This document shows positions 47,509 through 55,745 of a DNA stretch of 64,000 nt, piece by piece. Every line of letters starts with the position of its first letter. Positions within the stretch are counted from its first letter, which is position 1. The stretch is from positions 62,001 to 126,000 of the forward strand of contig NZ_FYED01000007.1 of assembly GCF_900187565.1 (NCBI RefSeq), read 5' to 3'. A program made the position numbers and the translations under genes. Source of the DNA: Pseudomonas sp. Irchel 3A7 (GTDB lineage Bacteria; Pseudomonadota; Gammaproteobacteria; Pseudomonadales; Pseudomonadaceae). Under the pieces are notes generated by a model. It saw only the letters and a program-made list of their open reading frames with translations. It did not search any database and had not been told where the DNA came from.

Positions 47509-47811
47509 TCAGGGGTTGATAATCTTCGAATAAGCTTTTGCCAGTCCCACCAATACCACCTTGTCCTGCGCGTCGATGTCGCCATCACCGTCAACGTCAG
47601 TGGGGCTTTTCATCGTAAAGGTGGCACCGCCGTCATTCGATACGGCCTCGCGAATGGTCGAGTCGAGCAAGGAACAGGTGACATCACCGATGACCGGGTC
47701 GTAGCCTTCTTCCTTGAGCGCAAACTGCATGGAAACCCGCATTTCCTTTGGGTTCACGATAGAAGGCCGTAATAACTGCAGAAATACACCACGTTGATTG
47801 TAATACGACAT
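47509..47811 (-). CDS. Unrecognised small protein with one EF-hand/dockerin-like calcium loop
   Basis: 100 residues, start at 47809-47811 with AAGGA seven bases upstream, stop at 47509. I do not recognise a family. The visible feature is one calcium-binding loop at residues 72-83, DVDGDGDIDAQD, with Asp at loop positions 1, 3, 5, 9 and 12, Gly at 6 and Ile at 8. There is no signal peptide. The gene is divergent from the PA0069-type radical SAM gene, has its own terminator, and sits in an AT-rich stretch (47340-48000) unlike the surrounding coding DNA, which suggests horizontal acquisition. Could be a phage- or toxin-associated protein; no evidence either way. Confidence 0.6.
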   Translation of the reverse strand: MSYYNQRGVFLQLLRPSIVNPKEMRVSMQFALKEEGYDPVIGDVTCSLLDSTIREAVSNDGGATFTMKSPTDVDGDGDIDAQDKVVLVGLAKAYSKIINP

Positions 47812-47835
47812 GAATAAATCCTTTTATTAATGAAT

Positions 47836-47852
47836 ACACGATCGTTTCGTGT
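47836..47852. promoter_or_regulatory. Palindrome upstream of the EF-loop gene
   Basis: ACACGA-N5-TCGTGT at 47836-47852, starting 25 bases upstream of the start codon of the EF-loop gene. It is a plausible repressor or activator operator; nothing is known of its regulator. Confidence 0.4.
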
Positions 47853-47986
47853 GAAGTAGAGGGTACTGATGAAATAGCAGAACACTACCGGCGATATGTT
47901 TCCCGTCATGAACATCGGCGAACTGGAAACGCTCAAAAAACCTTTGAACGCCGAACGGCACTGGTCTGCCAGTCGAACCTCGGATA

Positions 47987-48002
47987 CTGTATGCATATAC
48001 AG
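47987..48002. promoter_or_regulatory. LexA (SOS) box upstream of the radical SAM gene
   Basis: CTGT-N8-ACAG, with flanking TA on the left (TACTGTATGCATATACAG), is a perfect match to the gammaproteobacterial LexA consensus CTGT-N8-ACAG. It ends 16 bases before the start codon at 48019. Confidence 0.8.
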
Positions 48003-48018
48003 CTAAAGGATCGCACTG

Positions 48019-49077
48019 ATGGCTACCCCCCTGCCTCGACGCGGACGCGGCACCGCGACCAACCCGCACAACCGCTTCGCCCCCAACCGTTCGATGGCCG
48101 AGGACGATGGCTGGTATCAGGAAGTGCCGATGACCCAAGGTACCGAGGTGCGCATCGAGACGGCAAAAACCATCATCACCCGCAATAACTCGCCGGATCT
48201 GCCCTTCGATCGCTCGATCAACCCCTACCGTGGCTGCGAACACGGCTGCATCTATTGTTATGCGCGCCCCAGCCACGCCTACTGGGACCTGTCGCCGGGG
48301 CTGGATTTCGAAACCAAACTGATCGCCAAGACCAACGCCGTGGACGTGTTGGAGGAACAATTGTCCAAACGCGGTTATCAATGCGCGCCGATCAACCTCG
48401 GCTCCAATACCGATCCCTATCAACCGATCGAGCGCGAATACCAGCTCACCCGACAAACCCTCGAAGTGCTGCTGCGTTACCGCCATCCGGTAACCATCGT
48501 CACCAAGGGCTCGCTGATTCTTCGTGATCTGGACCTGCTGACCGAACTGGCCCGGCAAAGGCTGGTAGCGGTGATGATCAGCCTGACCAGCCTGGACGAC
48601 GAACTCAAGCGCATCCTCGAACCCCGCGCTGCGGCGCCTAAAGCCCGGTTAAGAGCGATCAGGGTCATGCGTGACGCGGGAATACCGGTGGGGGTGCTGT
48701 GTTCACCGATGATTCCGATGATCAACGACAGCGAGCTCGAAAACCTGCTCGCCGAGGCCCATGCAGCCGGGGCACAAAGTGCTGCCTACATGATGTTACG
48801 TCTGCCGTTGGAAGTGGCCCCGCTGTTCGAAGAGTGGCTGGCCGCCCACTACCCGCAACGGGCTGCACATGTGCTGAGCCTGATTCGCCAGAGCCGTGGC
48901 GGTGAGTTGTACGACAGTCGCTTCGGGGCACGGATGCGTGGCGAAGGCCCCTTTGCTGACTTGCTGGCGCAGCGCTTTGCCAAAACCATCAAGCGCCTGG
49001 GGCTCAATAATCGGAGTGGCTTCAATCTGGATTGCACAGCCTTTTGTCCGCCGGGTCGCCAAATGTCACTGATTTGA
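48019..49077 (+). CDS. PA0069-family radical SAM protein (SplB-like)
   Basis: 352 residues. The iron-sulfur motif is at C73, C77 and C80 in CEHGCIYCYAR (CxxxCxxC), and the following DLSPGLDFETKL and INLGSNTDPYQPIERE are typical of the Rv2578c/SplB-related group that includes spore photoproduct lyase relatives. The C-terminal region ends in SGFNLDCTAFCPPGRQMSL. The reaction is unknown. The strong LexA box at 47987-48002 argues for SOS induction and therefore a DNA damage role. The context prlC-yheV upstream matches PA0067-PA0069. Confidence 0.9.
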   Translation: MATPLPRRGRGTATNPHNRFAPNRSMAEDDGWYQEVPMTQGTEVRIETAKTIITRNNSPDLPFDRSINPYRGCEHGCIYCYARPSHAYWDLSPGLDFETKLIAKTNAVDVLEEQLSKRGYQCAPINLGSNTDPYQPIEREYQLTRQTLEVLLRYRHPVTIVTKGSLILRDLDLLTELARQRLVAVMISLTSLDDELKRILEPRAAAPKARLRAIRVMRDAGIPVGVLCSPMIPMINDSELENLLAEAHAAGAQSAAYMMLRLPLEVAPLFEEWLAAHYPQRAAHVLSLIRQSRGGELYDSRFGARMRGEGPFADLLAQRFAKTIKRLGLNNRSGFNLDCTAFCPPGRQMSLI

Positions 49078-49319
49078 GGACAATTGGCCTATGGTTGAGT
49101 ACTGGGAAACCCGTGCAATCTTTAGGCTGGTCACGTTTTGCGTGACCTGGAACAGGCGTGCTAGAGCGTTTTATTCAGTTTCAATTAAGATTCGGCAGCT
49201 ACCTTGTTCATCGAGTGACTGACGGGTCGGGCTTTTTGACCTGGATGTTTTTAACCAGCCACTGGCTTCACACCGGACAACACGGAATGACTTCCTGAGT
49301 CCGCCAAAGAGGATGAATC

Positions 49320-50051
49320 ATGAGTGACAAGGATAAACAGCCGTTGGCTGCGTCGGTTTCTGCCCAACCCGCGGTGGAAAGCGCCGATGCAGCGTTGAAG
49401 CACATCGTTGACGGCTTTTTGCATTTTCATCATGAGGTCTTTCCGCAGCAGGAAGAACTCTTCAAAAAACTCGCCACGGCCCAGCAGCCACGGGCGATGT
49501 TCATTACCTGCGCCGACTCGCGCATCGTGCCCGAGCTCATCACCCACAGCTCGCCTGGCGATCTTTTCGTTACCCGCAACGTCGGCAACGTCGTACCGCC
49601 TTACGGCCAGATGAACGGTGGTGTTTCCACGGCCATCGAGTACGCGGTGCTGGCGCTGGGCGTACAACACATCATCATCTGCGGCCACTCCGATTGTGGC
49701 GCGATGCGTGCGGTACTCAATCCCGACAGCCTGGAAAAAATGCCCACGGTCAAAGCCTGGCTGCGGCATGCGGAAGTCGCGAAAACCATGGTGCACGACA
49801 ACTGCAACTGCGCCGACGAAAACGAGCGCATGCATGTCCTTACCGATGAAAATGTCATCGCCCAATTGCAGCACTTGCGGACCCATCCCTCGGTAGCCTC
49901 GCGCATGGCGAACGGTCAACTGTTCATCCATGGCTGGGTCTACGACATCGAAACCAGCGAAATCAAAGCTTACGACGCGGATCAGGGTTGTTTCCTGCCG
50001 CTCGACGGCAGCCATCCGATTCCGGTGGCGACGCCCAAAGCGCGCTTCTAA
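49320..50051 (+). CDS. Beta-class carbonic anhydrase
   Basis: 243 residues. Zinc ligands C64 (in FITCADSR), H123 and C126 (in CGHSDCGA), with the Asp/Arg dyad D66-R68, are all present. Catalyses CO2 + H2O to bicarbonate. The start has GAGGA eight bases upstream. The C-terminal tail is acidic. It is followed after 90 bases by a SulP transporter gene, as in P. aeruginosa (PA0102-PA0103), suggesting a bicarbonate hydration-uptake pair. Confidence 0.94.
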   Translation: MSDKDKQPLAASVSAQPAVESADAALKHIVDGFLHFHHEVFPQQEELFKKLATAQQPRAMFITCADSRIVPELITHSSPGDLFVTRNVGNVVPPYGQMNGGVSTAIEYAVLALGVQHIIICGHSDCGAMRAVLNPDSLEKMPTVKAWLRHAEVAKTMVHDNCNCADENERMHVLTDENVIAQLQHLRTHPSVASRMANGQLFIHGWVYDIETSEIKAYDADQGCFLPLDGSHPIPVATPKARF

Positions 50052-50141
50052 ATCCTCCTAACCATCTGTGTGGTTTGACGCCGGCCGCTGTTTCAGCGGC
50101 CCGGCCTTGCCATGCCTGAAGAAATCTTCGGGAGAATCACC

Positions 50142-51668
50142 ATGCGTGCTGCTCAACTCAAAGCTGTTCTGCCACGGGAGCTGCTGGCTTCGGTGGTTGT
50201 TTTTCTTGTCGCCCTGCCCTTGTGCATGGGCATTGCCATCGCTTCGGGACTGCCTCCGGCCAAAGGCCTGATCACCGGGATTGTCGGCGGTCTGGTCGTG
50301 GGCTGGCTGGCGGGTTCTCCGCTGCAAGTCAGCGGTCCCGCGGCAGGTCTGGCTGTGCTGGTGTTCGAACTGGTGCGCCAGCACGGTGTGGCCATGCTCG
50401 GACCGATCCTGCTATTGGCGGGGTTTCTGCAACTTGTGGCCGGGCGCTTGAAGCTGGGTTGCTGGTTTCGGGTCACCGCGCCTGCGGTGGTGTACGGCAT
50501 GCTCGCCGGGATTGGCGTGCTGATCGTGCTTTCGCAGGTGCATGTGATGCTCGACGCCGCACCGAAACCCTCCGGCCTGGATAACCTCACGGCATTCCCC
50601 GGTGCGGTGGCCCAGGCACTGCCGTCGTTCGGCTGGCAGGCCGGTCTGCTCGGACTTTCGACCATCGCCGTGATGTGGCTGTGGGAAAAACTGCGCCCGC
50701 ACTCACTGCGCTTCATTCCCGGGGCGTTGCTCGGGGTCGGTCTGGCAACGATCGCCAGCCTGATGCTGGCATTGCCCGTCAAACGGGTCGAAGTACCCGC
50801 CAACCTGGCCGAAGCCATCGACTGGCTCAAACCTGCGGACCTGCTCAATCTGGCTGATCCCACATTATTGATCGCCGCGTTCGCCGTGGCCTTCATCGCC
50901 AGTGCCGAAACCCTGCTGTCCGCCGCCGCCGTGGATCGCATGCACAGTGGCCAGCGTTCGGACTTCGACCGTGAACTGTCGGCTCAAGGTGTGGGCAACA
51001 TGCTTTGTGGATTGCTCGGTGCGCTGCCGATGACCGGGGTGATCGTGCGCAGCTCGGCCAACGTCCAGGCCGGTGCCACTACCCGCTACTCGACGATTTT
51101 CCACGGGCTGTGGTTGCTGGCGTTCGTGTTGCTGCTGTCGAGCGTGCTGCAAAGCATTCCGGTGGCGAGCCTGGCCGGTGTGTTGGTCTATACCGGCTTC
51201 AAACTGGTGGACCTCAAGGTTTTCCGCGGCTTGGGTCGTTATGGCCGAATGCCCATGTTCACCTACGCCGCGACGGCATTGGCGATCATCTTCACCGACT
51301 TGCTGACCGGCGTACTGATCGGTTTCGGCCTTACCCTGGTGAAACTGGCGCTGAAGGCTTCACGGCTGAAAATCAGCCTGATCGACCTGCCTCGGGACGG
51401 CGAAATGGAGCTGCGCCTGGTGGGCGCGGCGACCTTTCTCAAAGTGCCGGCGCTGACTCGAGTGCTGGGCAGCATTCCACCCGGCGCAACGGTGCATGTG
51501 CCGCTCAACAACCTGAGCTACATCGATCATTCGTGTCTGGAATTGCTGGAGGAGTGGGGTCGGGCGAATGCGGCCAAGGGCTCGAAGTTGTTGATCGAAT
51601 CCCGAGGGTTGAAGCGCAGGCTTGAAGGACGGGTGCGGACCAATACCGGTATCGGCGCGGCTGGCTAA
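50142..51668 (+). CDS. SulP-family anion transporter (probable bicarbonate or sulfate)
   Basis: 508 residues from ATG 50142 with GGGAGAA upstream; earlier in-frame ATG at 50112 is less likely. About 10-12 membrane segments, the SulP signature region near the N-terminus (LVALPLCMGIAIASGLPP) and a C-terminal STAS domain from about 410 (MELRLVGAATFLKV, NNLSYIDHSCLELL). In this position the transporter follows a carbonic anhydrase, which favours bicarbonate over sulfate as the substrate, but this is inference. Confidence 0.88.
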   Translation: MRAAQLKAVLPRELLASVVVFLVALPLCMGIAIASGLPPAKGLITGIVGGLVVGWLAGSPLQVSGPAAGLAVLVFELVRQHGVAMLGPILLLAGFLQLVAGRLKLGCWFRVTAPAVVYGMLAGIGVLIVLSQVHVMLDAAPKPSGLDNLTAFPGAVAQALPSFGWQAGLLGLSTIAVMWLWEKLRPHSLRFIPGALLGVGLATIASLMLALPVKRVEVPANLAEAIDWLKPADLLNLADPTLLIAAFAVAFIASAETLLSAAAVDRMHSGQRSDFDRELSAQGVGNMLCGLLGALPMTGVIVRSSANVQAGATTRYSTIFHGLWLLAFVLLLSSVLQSIPVASLAGVLVYTGFKLVDLKVFRGLGRYGRMPMFTYAATALAIIFTDLLTGVLIGFGLTLVKLALKASRLKISLIDLPRDGEMELRLVGAATFLKVPALTRVLGSIPPGATVHVPLNNLSYIDHSCLELLEEWGRANAAKGSKLLIESRGLKRRLEGRVRTNTGIGAAG

Positions 51669-51678
51669 AAAACCCATC

Positions 51679-51778
51679 TGTAGGAGCGAGCTTGCTCGCG
51701 ATGGACGAAAGAACACCGCGGGGTGTCAGGATACCCGCGTAATCGTTGTCGACCATCGCGAGCAAGCTCGCTCCTACA
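51679..51778. repeat. REPIN of the GGAGCGAGCTTGCTCG class
   Basis: Arm 51679-51701 (TGTAGGAGCG…CTCGCGA) and inverse arm 51756-51778. Between the convergent SulP gene and the unknown conserved gene at 51796. Confidence 0.9.
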
Positions 51779-51795
51779 GTGAAGACCGGGGTGGA

Positions 51796-52446
51796 TCACG
51801 CCACGGTTTGATCCAGCTCCAGACCCACACCCAGGCGGCGGGACATGCACGGCCAGCGTTTCCACGCGGCGCCAGTGTCCGGGCTGCTGAGCTTCTCGCG
51901 GTAGGTTTCCACCGACTCCAGCGCAAAGCTTTCGTCGTCGAGCATCTCGTCCACCGTGTGATGCACGGCCTCGTCCAGTTGGTTGGCAAATTCCTCACCG
52001 ATCAGCTGGTGAGCAATCAGATTGGCGACCGTCATGTCCAAGGGGATCAGTGGCTGGCCGAAATGCTTGATGTACAGGTCGTTGACCTCTTCGACAAACC
52101 GATGCGCCAGGTAAGCTTCGTCCAACAGGCTGTCGAGCCCGACGTGCCCGGCCATGATCGCCGGCGGCTGGAGGAAGTACTGTTCGGCGATTTTCAGCAC
52201 CGGTTTGATCTGTGACTCGATGCCCGCTTCCCTGGCGACTTCATTGGCTGCGTCCAGCAGATCAGGAACTTCGTCGATATAGGCGGCGACAAAACGCGTC
52301 AGCACGCCGTTAGCGTCCGCTTCCGGCAATTGGATCGCCGGGTGTAGATGAGGCAGCTTGCTTTCCAGCTGACGGGTCAGCAGGCCGGTTTCGGCTTCGT
52401 GTTGTTGGGCTTTTTGGATCTGCTCGCGCAATGCGGCGGTGTTCAT
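51796..52446 (-). CDS. Conserved Pseudomonas protein of unknown function (PA0104-like)
   Basis: 216 residues beginning MNTAALREQIQKAQQHEAET; start at 52444-52446 with TGGAG upstream. It is largely alpha-helical by sequence, without a signal peptide or membrane segment, and has no recognisable catalytic motif. Shared by pseudomonads between the SulP and oxidase genes, so its gene neighbourhood is stable. Divergent from coxB over a 370-base spacer. The function is unknown. Confidence 0.75.
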   Translation of the reverse strand: MNTAALREQIQKAQQHEAETGLLTRQLESKLPHLHPAIQLPEADANGVLTRFVAAYIDEVPDLLDAANEVAREAGIESQIKPVLKIAEQYFLQPPAIMAGHVGLDSLLDEAYLAHRFVEEVNDLYIKHFGQPLIPLDMTVANLIAHQLIGEEFANQLDEAVHHTVDEMLDDESFALESVETYREKLSSPDTGAAWKRWPCMSRRLGVGLELDQTVA

Positions 52447-52816
52447 GAAAACTCCAGGAAACAAAGGCAATGAAATAGGGAAGACATAACTTAGCCGGCT
52501 TACGAAAAATGCTAAGACGCATTTGTCATAATTGTTTCATCCTTGAGACGCCTCCGTTATATCGGTTTGCCACCACTCGTCTGCATCCTTCTCCATTCGT
52601 GACCTGCAAAGCAAGTTAATGCTGTTTCAGATGATTTACGCCTTCACATTGCCAGCTGAGAGTCGCTGTCTATACTCGCTCATGAATGGAGTTAGCTGAT
52701 GACGCCCGACTGCACTGCAGCAAGGCCCGGCGATTCAAGTTCGTAGTCTGATGCAGCCGCTCCCTTGCCGCAGGTGAAAGCCGGCGGGATAACAAGAACG
52801 ATAAGGGGAACCCGCA
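52447..52816. other. 370-base divergent spacer upstream of the oxidase operon
   Basis: No gene. Contains a sigma-70-like promoter for coxB (TTGCCA 52649-52654, 16-base spacer, TATACT 52671-52676) giving a leader of about 134 bases. The portion near 52500-52550 is more AT-rich and probably holds the promoter of the divergent gene. Confidence 0.5.
52649..52676 (+). promoter_or_regulatory. Candidate sigma-70 promoter of the aa3 oxidase operon
   Basis: TTGCCA (one mismatch) and TATACT (one mismatch) separated by 16 bases, 140 bases before the coxB start. Confidence 0.5.
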
Positions 52817-53944
52817 ATGATGCGACATCCACATGTCTGGATGGGCCTCCTGTTGTGGTCGATTTTCAGTCAGGCACAAGCGGCCTGGACTGTGAATATG
52901 GCGCCTGGAGCGACTGAAATCAGTCACGCTGTATTTGACCTGCACATGACCATTTTCTGGATCTGTGTAGTGATCGGCATCATCGTCTTTGGCGCCATGT
53001 TCTGGTCGATGATTCTGCATCGCCGCTCGACCGGGCAGGTCGCCGCAAAATTTCATGAAAGCACCACCGTCGAAATCCTCTGGACCATCGTGCCCTTCAT
53101 CATTCTGGTGGCCATGGCGGTTCCGGCGACCGCGACCCTGATCAAGATGTACGACGCCAGTGAGCCGGATATCGATATCCAGGTCACCGGCTATCAGTGG
53201 AAGTGGCACTACAAATACCTGGGCCAGGACGTCGAGTTCTTCAGCAACCTGGCCACACCCGCCGACCAGATCAACAACAAGGAAACCAAGGGCGAGCACT
53301 ACTTGCTCGAGGTCGACAAGCCTCTGGTGCTGCCGATCGGCGCCAAGGTGCGTTTCCTCGTGACCTCCGCCGACGTGATCCACTCCTGGTGGGTGCCGGC
53401 CTTCGCGGTCAAGCGCGATGCGATCCCGGGGTTCGTCAACGAAGCCTGGACCCGCGTTGAAAAACCCGGCCTCTACCGTGGTCAATGCGCCGAGCTGTGC
53501 GGCAAGGACCACGGATTCATGCCGATCGTGGTCGAAGTCAAGGAAAAGGCCGATTACGAGAAATGGCTGGGCGAGCGCAAGGCTGAAGCCGCGCAACTCA
53601 AGGAGCTGACCAGCAAGGAATGGACCCTCGACGAACTCAAGGAGCGCGGCGACAAGGTCTATCACACCACTTGCGTAGCCTGTCACCAGGCCGAAGGCCA
53701 GGGCTTGCCGCCGATGTTCCCGGCGCTCAAGGGCTCGAAAATCGCCACCGGACCGAAAGACGCTCACCTGGGCATTGTCTTCCATGGCAAGCCAGGCACT
53801 TCGATGGCGGCGTTCGGCAAGCAACTCTCGGAAGTCGATATCGCAGCGGTCGTGACCTACGAACGTAACGCCTGGGGCAACAACAAGGGCGACATGGTCA
53901 CGCCTAAAGAAGTGCTGGAGCTGAAACAGGCGGAAAGCAAATGA
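52817..53944 (+). CDS. coxB: Cytochrome c oxidase subunit II with fused cytochrome c domain
   Basis: 375 residues: signal/anchor and two membrane segments, the CuA domain with ligands C224, C228, H232 and M235 in QCAELCGKDHGFM, and a C-terminal cytochrome c domain with heme motif C286-x2-C289-H290 (CVACH). Subunit II accepts electrons from cytochrome c at CuA; the fused heme c domain (caa3-type layout) is the Pseudomonas form. Oxidase operon first gene, preceded by a candidate promoter at 52649. ATG with AAGGGG upstream. Confidence 0.96.
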   Translation: MMRHPHVWMGLLLWSIFSQAQAAWTVNMAPGATEISHAVFDLHMTIFWICVVIGIIVFGAMFWSMILHRRSTGQVAAKFHESTTVEILWTIVPFIILVAMAVPATATLIKMYDASEPDIDIQVTGYQWKWHYKYLGQDVEFFSNLATPADQINNKETKGEHYLLEVDKPLVLPIGAKVRFLVTSADVIHSWWVPAFAVKRDAIPGFVNEAWTRVEKPGLYRGQCAELCGKDHGFMPIVVEVKEKADYEKWLGERKAEAAQLKELTSKEWTLDELKERGDKVYHTTCVACHQAEGQGLPPMFPALKGSKIATGPKDAHLGIVFHGKPGTSMAAFGKQLSEVDIAAVVTYERNAWGNNKGDMVTPKEVLELKQAESK

Positions 53945-54026
53945 CCCGGTCTATTGCGTACATCAGGAACCGGTCGGGGCAACGCGCCCCGGCCCGCCCA
54001 GCCCATCTGTTTGCAGGAGACAGGAC

Positions 54027-55619
54027 ATGACTGCTGTAATTGATGACCCTGTTCATACCCACACTGACCACGCCCACGGCCCTGCCAAAGGCCTGATGCG
54101 CTGGGTGCTGACTACCAACCACAAGGATATCGGCACGCTGTACCTGTGGTTTGCCTTCGCCATGTTCCTCTTGGGCGGCACCTTCGCGATGGTGATTCGC
54201 GCCGAACTGTTCCAGCCAGGGTTGCAGATCGTCCAGCCGGAATTCTTCAACCAGATGACCACCATGCACGGTCTGGTGATGGTGTTCGGTGCGGTGATGC
54301 CGGCCTTCGTCGGTCTCGCCAACTGGATGGTCCCGCTGATGATCGGCGCGCCGGACATGGCCCTGCCGCGAATGAACAACTTCAGCTTCTGGCTGCTGCC
54401 GGCGGCGTTCATTTTGCTGGTCTCGACCCTGTTCACCCCCGGTGGCGGGCCGAATTTCGGCTGGACGTTCTACGCGCCGCTATCAACGACCTATGCGCCG
54501 GAAAGCGTGACCTTCTTCATCTTCGCCATCCACTTGATGGGGATCAGTTCGATCATGGGCGCGATCAACGTGATCGCCACCATCCTCAACCTGCGCGCCC
54601 CCGGCATGACGTTGATGAAAATGCCGTTGTTCGTCTGGACCTGGCTGATCACCGCGTTCCTGCTGATTGCGGTAATGCCGGTGCTGGCCGGATGCGTGAC
54701 GATGATGCTCATGGACATCCACTTCGGCACCAGCTTCTTCAGTGCCGCCGGTGGCGGTGACCCGGTGCTGTTCCAGCATGTGTTCTGGTTCTTCGGCCAC
54801 CCCGAGGTGTACATCATGATCCTGCCGGCCTTCGGTGCCGTCAGCTCGATCATTCCGGCGTTCTCGCGCAAGCCGCTGTTCGGCTACACCTCGATGGTCT
54901 ACGCCACGGCGAGTATCGCGTTCCTGTCGTTCATTGTCTGGGCGCACCACATGTTCGTGGTGGGCATTCCGCTGGTGGGCGAGCTGTTCTTCATGTACGC
55001 CACGCTGCTGATCGCGGTGCCGACCGGGGTCAAGGTGTTCAACTGGGCCAGTACCATGTGGCAGGGCTCATTGACCTTCGAGACGCCTATGCTGTTCGCG
55101 GTGGCATTCGTGATCCTGTTCTCCATCGGCGGTTTCTCCGGGTTGATGCTGGCCATTGCCCCGGCGGACTTCCAGTATCAGGACACCTACTTCGTGGTCG
55201 CGCACTTCCACTACGTACTGGTGCCGGGGGCGATTTTCGGGATCTTCGCTTCGGCCTACTACTGGTTGCCGAAATGGACCGGCCACATGTACGACGAAAC
55301 CCTGGGCAAGCTGCACTTCTGGCTGTCGTTCATCGGCATGAACATGGCCTTCTTCCCGATGCACTTCGTGGGGCTGGCGGGCATGCCGCGGCGGATTCCG
55401 GACTACAACCTGCAATTCGCCGACTTCAACATGGTGTCGTCGATCGGTGCGTTCATGTTCGGCGCAACGCAGATCTTCTTCCTGTTCATTGTGATCAAGA
55501 CCATTCGCGGCGGCCCGCCTGCACCGGCCAAACCATGGGATGGGGCTGAAGGCCTGGAGTGGAGCATTCCGTCACCGGCGCCGTATCACACGTTCACCAC
55601 GCCGCCGGAAGTGAAATGA
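54027..55619 (+). CDS. ctaD: Cytochrome c oxidase subunit I
   Basis: 530 residues with twelve membrane segments. Heme a, heme a3 and CuB ligands are in the family motifs: HGLVMVFGAVMP for the low-spin heme side, WFFGHPEVYIMILPAFG for the CuB His and cross-linked Tyr, VWAHHMFVVG for CuB, and VAHFHYVL for the two axial His. This is the proton-pumping catalytic subunit of the aa3-type oxidase. It follows coxB after 82 bases with GGAG upstream. A REPIN separates it from ctaG. Confidence 0.97.
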   Translation: MTAVIDDPVHTHTDHAHGPAKGLMRWVLTTNHKDIGTLYLWFAFAMFLLGGTFAMVIRAELFQPGLQIVQPEFFNQMTTMHGLVMVFGAVMPAFVGLANWMVPLMIGAPDMALPRMNNFSFWLLPAAFILLVSTLFTPGGGPNFGWTFYAPLSTTYAPESVTFFIFAIHLMGISSIMGAINVIATILNLRAPGMTLMKMPLFVWTWLITAFLLIAVMPVLAGCVTMMLMDIHFGTSFFSAAGGGDPVLFQHVFWFFGHPEVYIMILPAFGAVSSIIPAFSRKPLFGYTSMVYATASIAFLSFIVWAHHMFVVGIPLVGELFFMYATLLIAVPTGVKVFNWASTMWQGSLTFETPMLFAVAFVILFSIGGFSGLMLAIAPADFQYQDTYFVVAHFHYVLVPGAIFGIFASAYYWLPKWTGHMYDETLGKLHFWLSFIGMNMAFFPMHFVGLAGMPRRIPDYNLQFADFNMVSSIGAFMFGATQIFFLFIVIKTIRGGPPAPAKPWDGAEGLEWSIPSPAPYHTFTTPPEVK

Positions 55620-55632
55620 ACACTGTTTCCTT

Positions 55633-55720
55633 TGTGGGAGCGAGCCCGCTCGCGAAGAACGATGATGCGGTATGCCTGCCAAACCGTGGCGTCTGCTTCG
55701 CGAGCAGGCTCGCTCCCACA
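55633..55720. repeat. REPIN inside the oxidase operon
   Basis: Arm 55633-55655 and inverse arm 55698-55720, between the tandem ctaD and ctaG genes. The others in this window are mainly at gene ends or between convergent genes, so this one may modulate readthrough to ctaG. Confidence 0.9.
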
Positions 55721-55745
55721 GGGGTTTGGGTAGGAGTTCAAAGTC

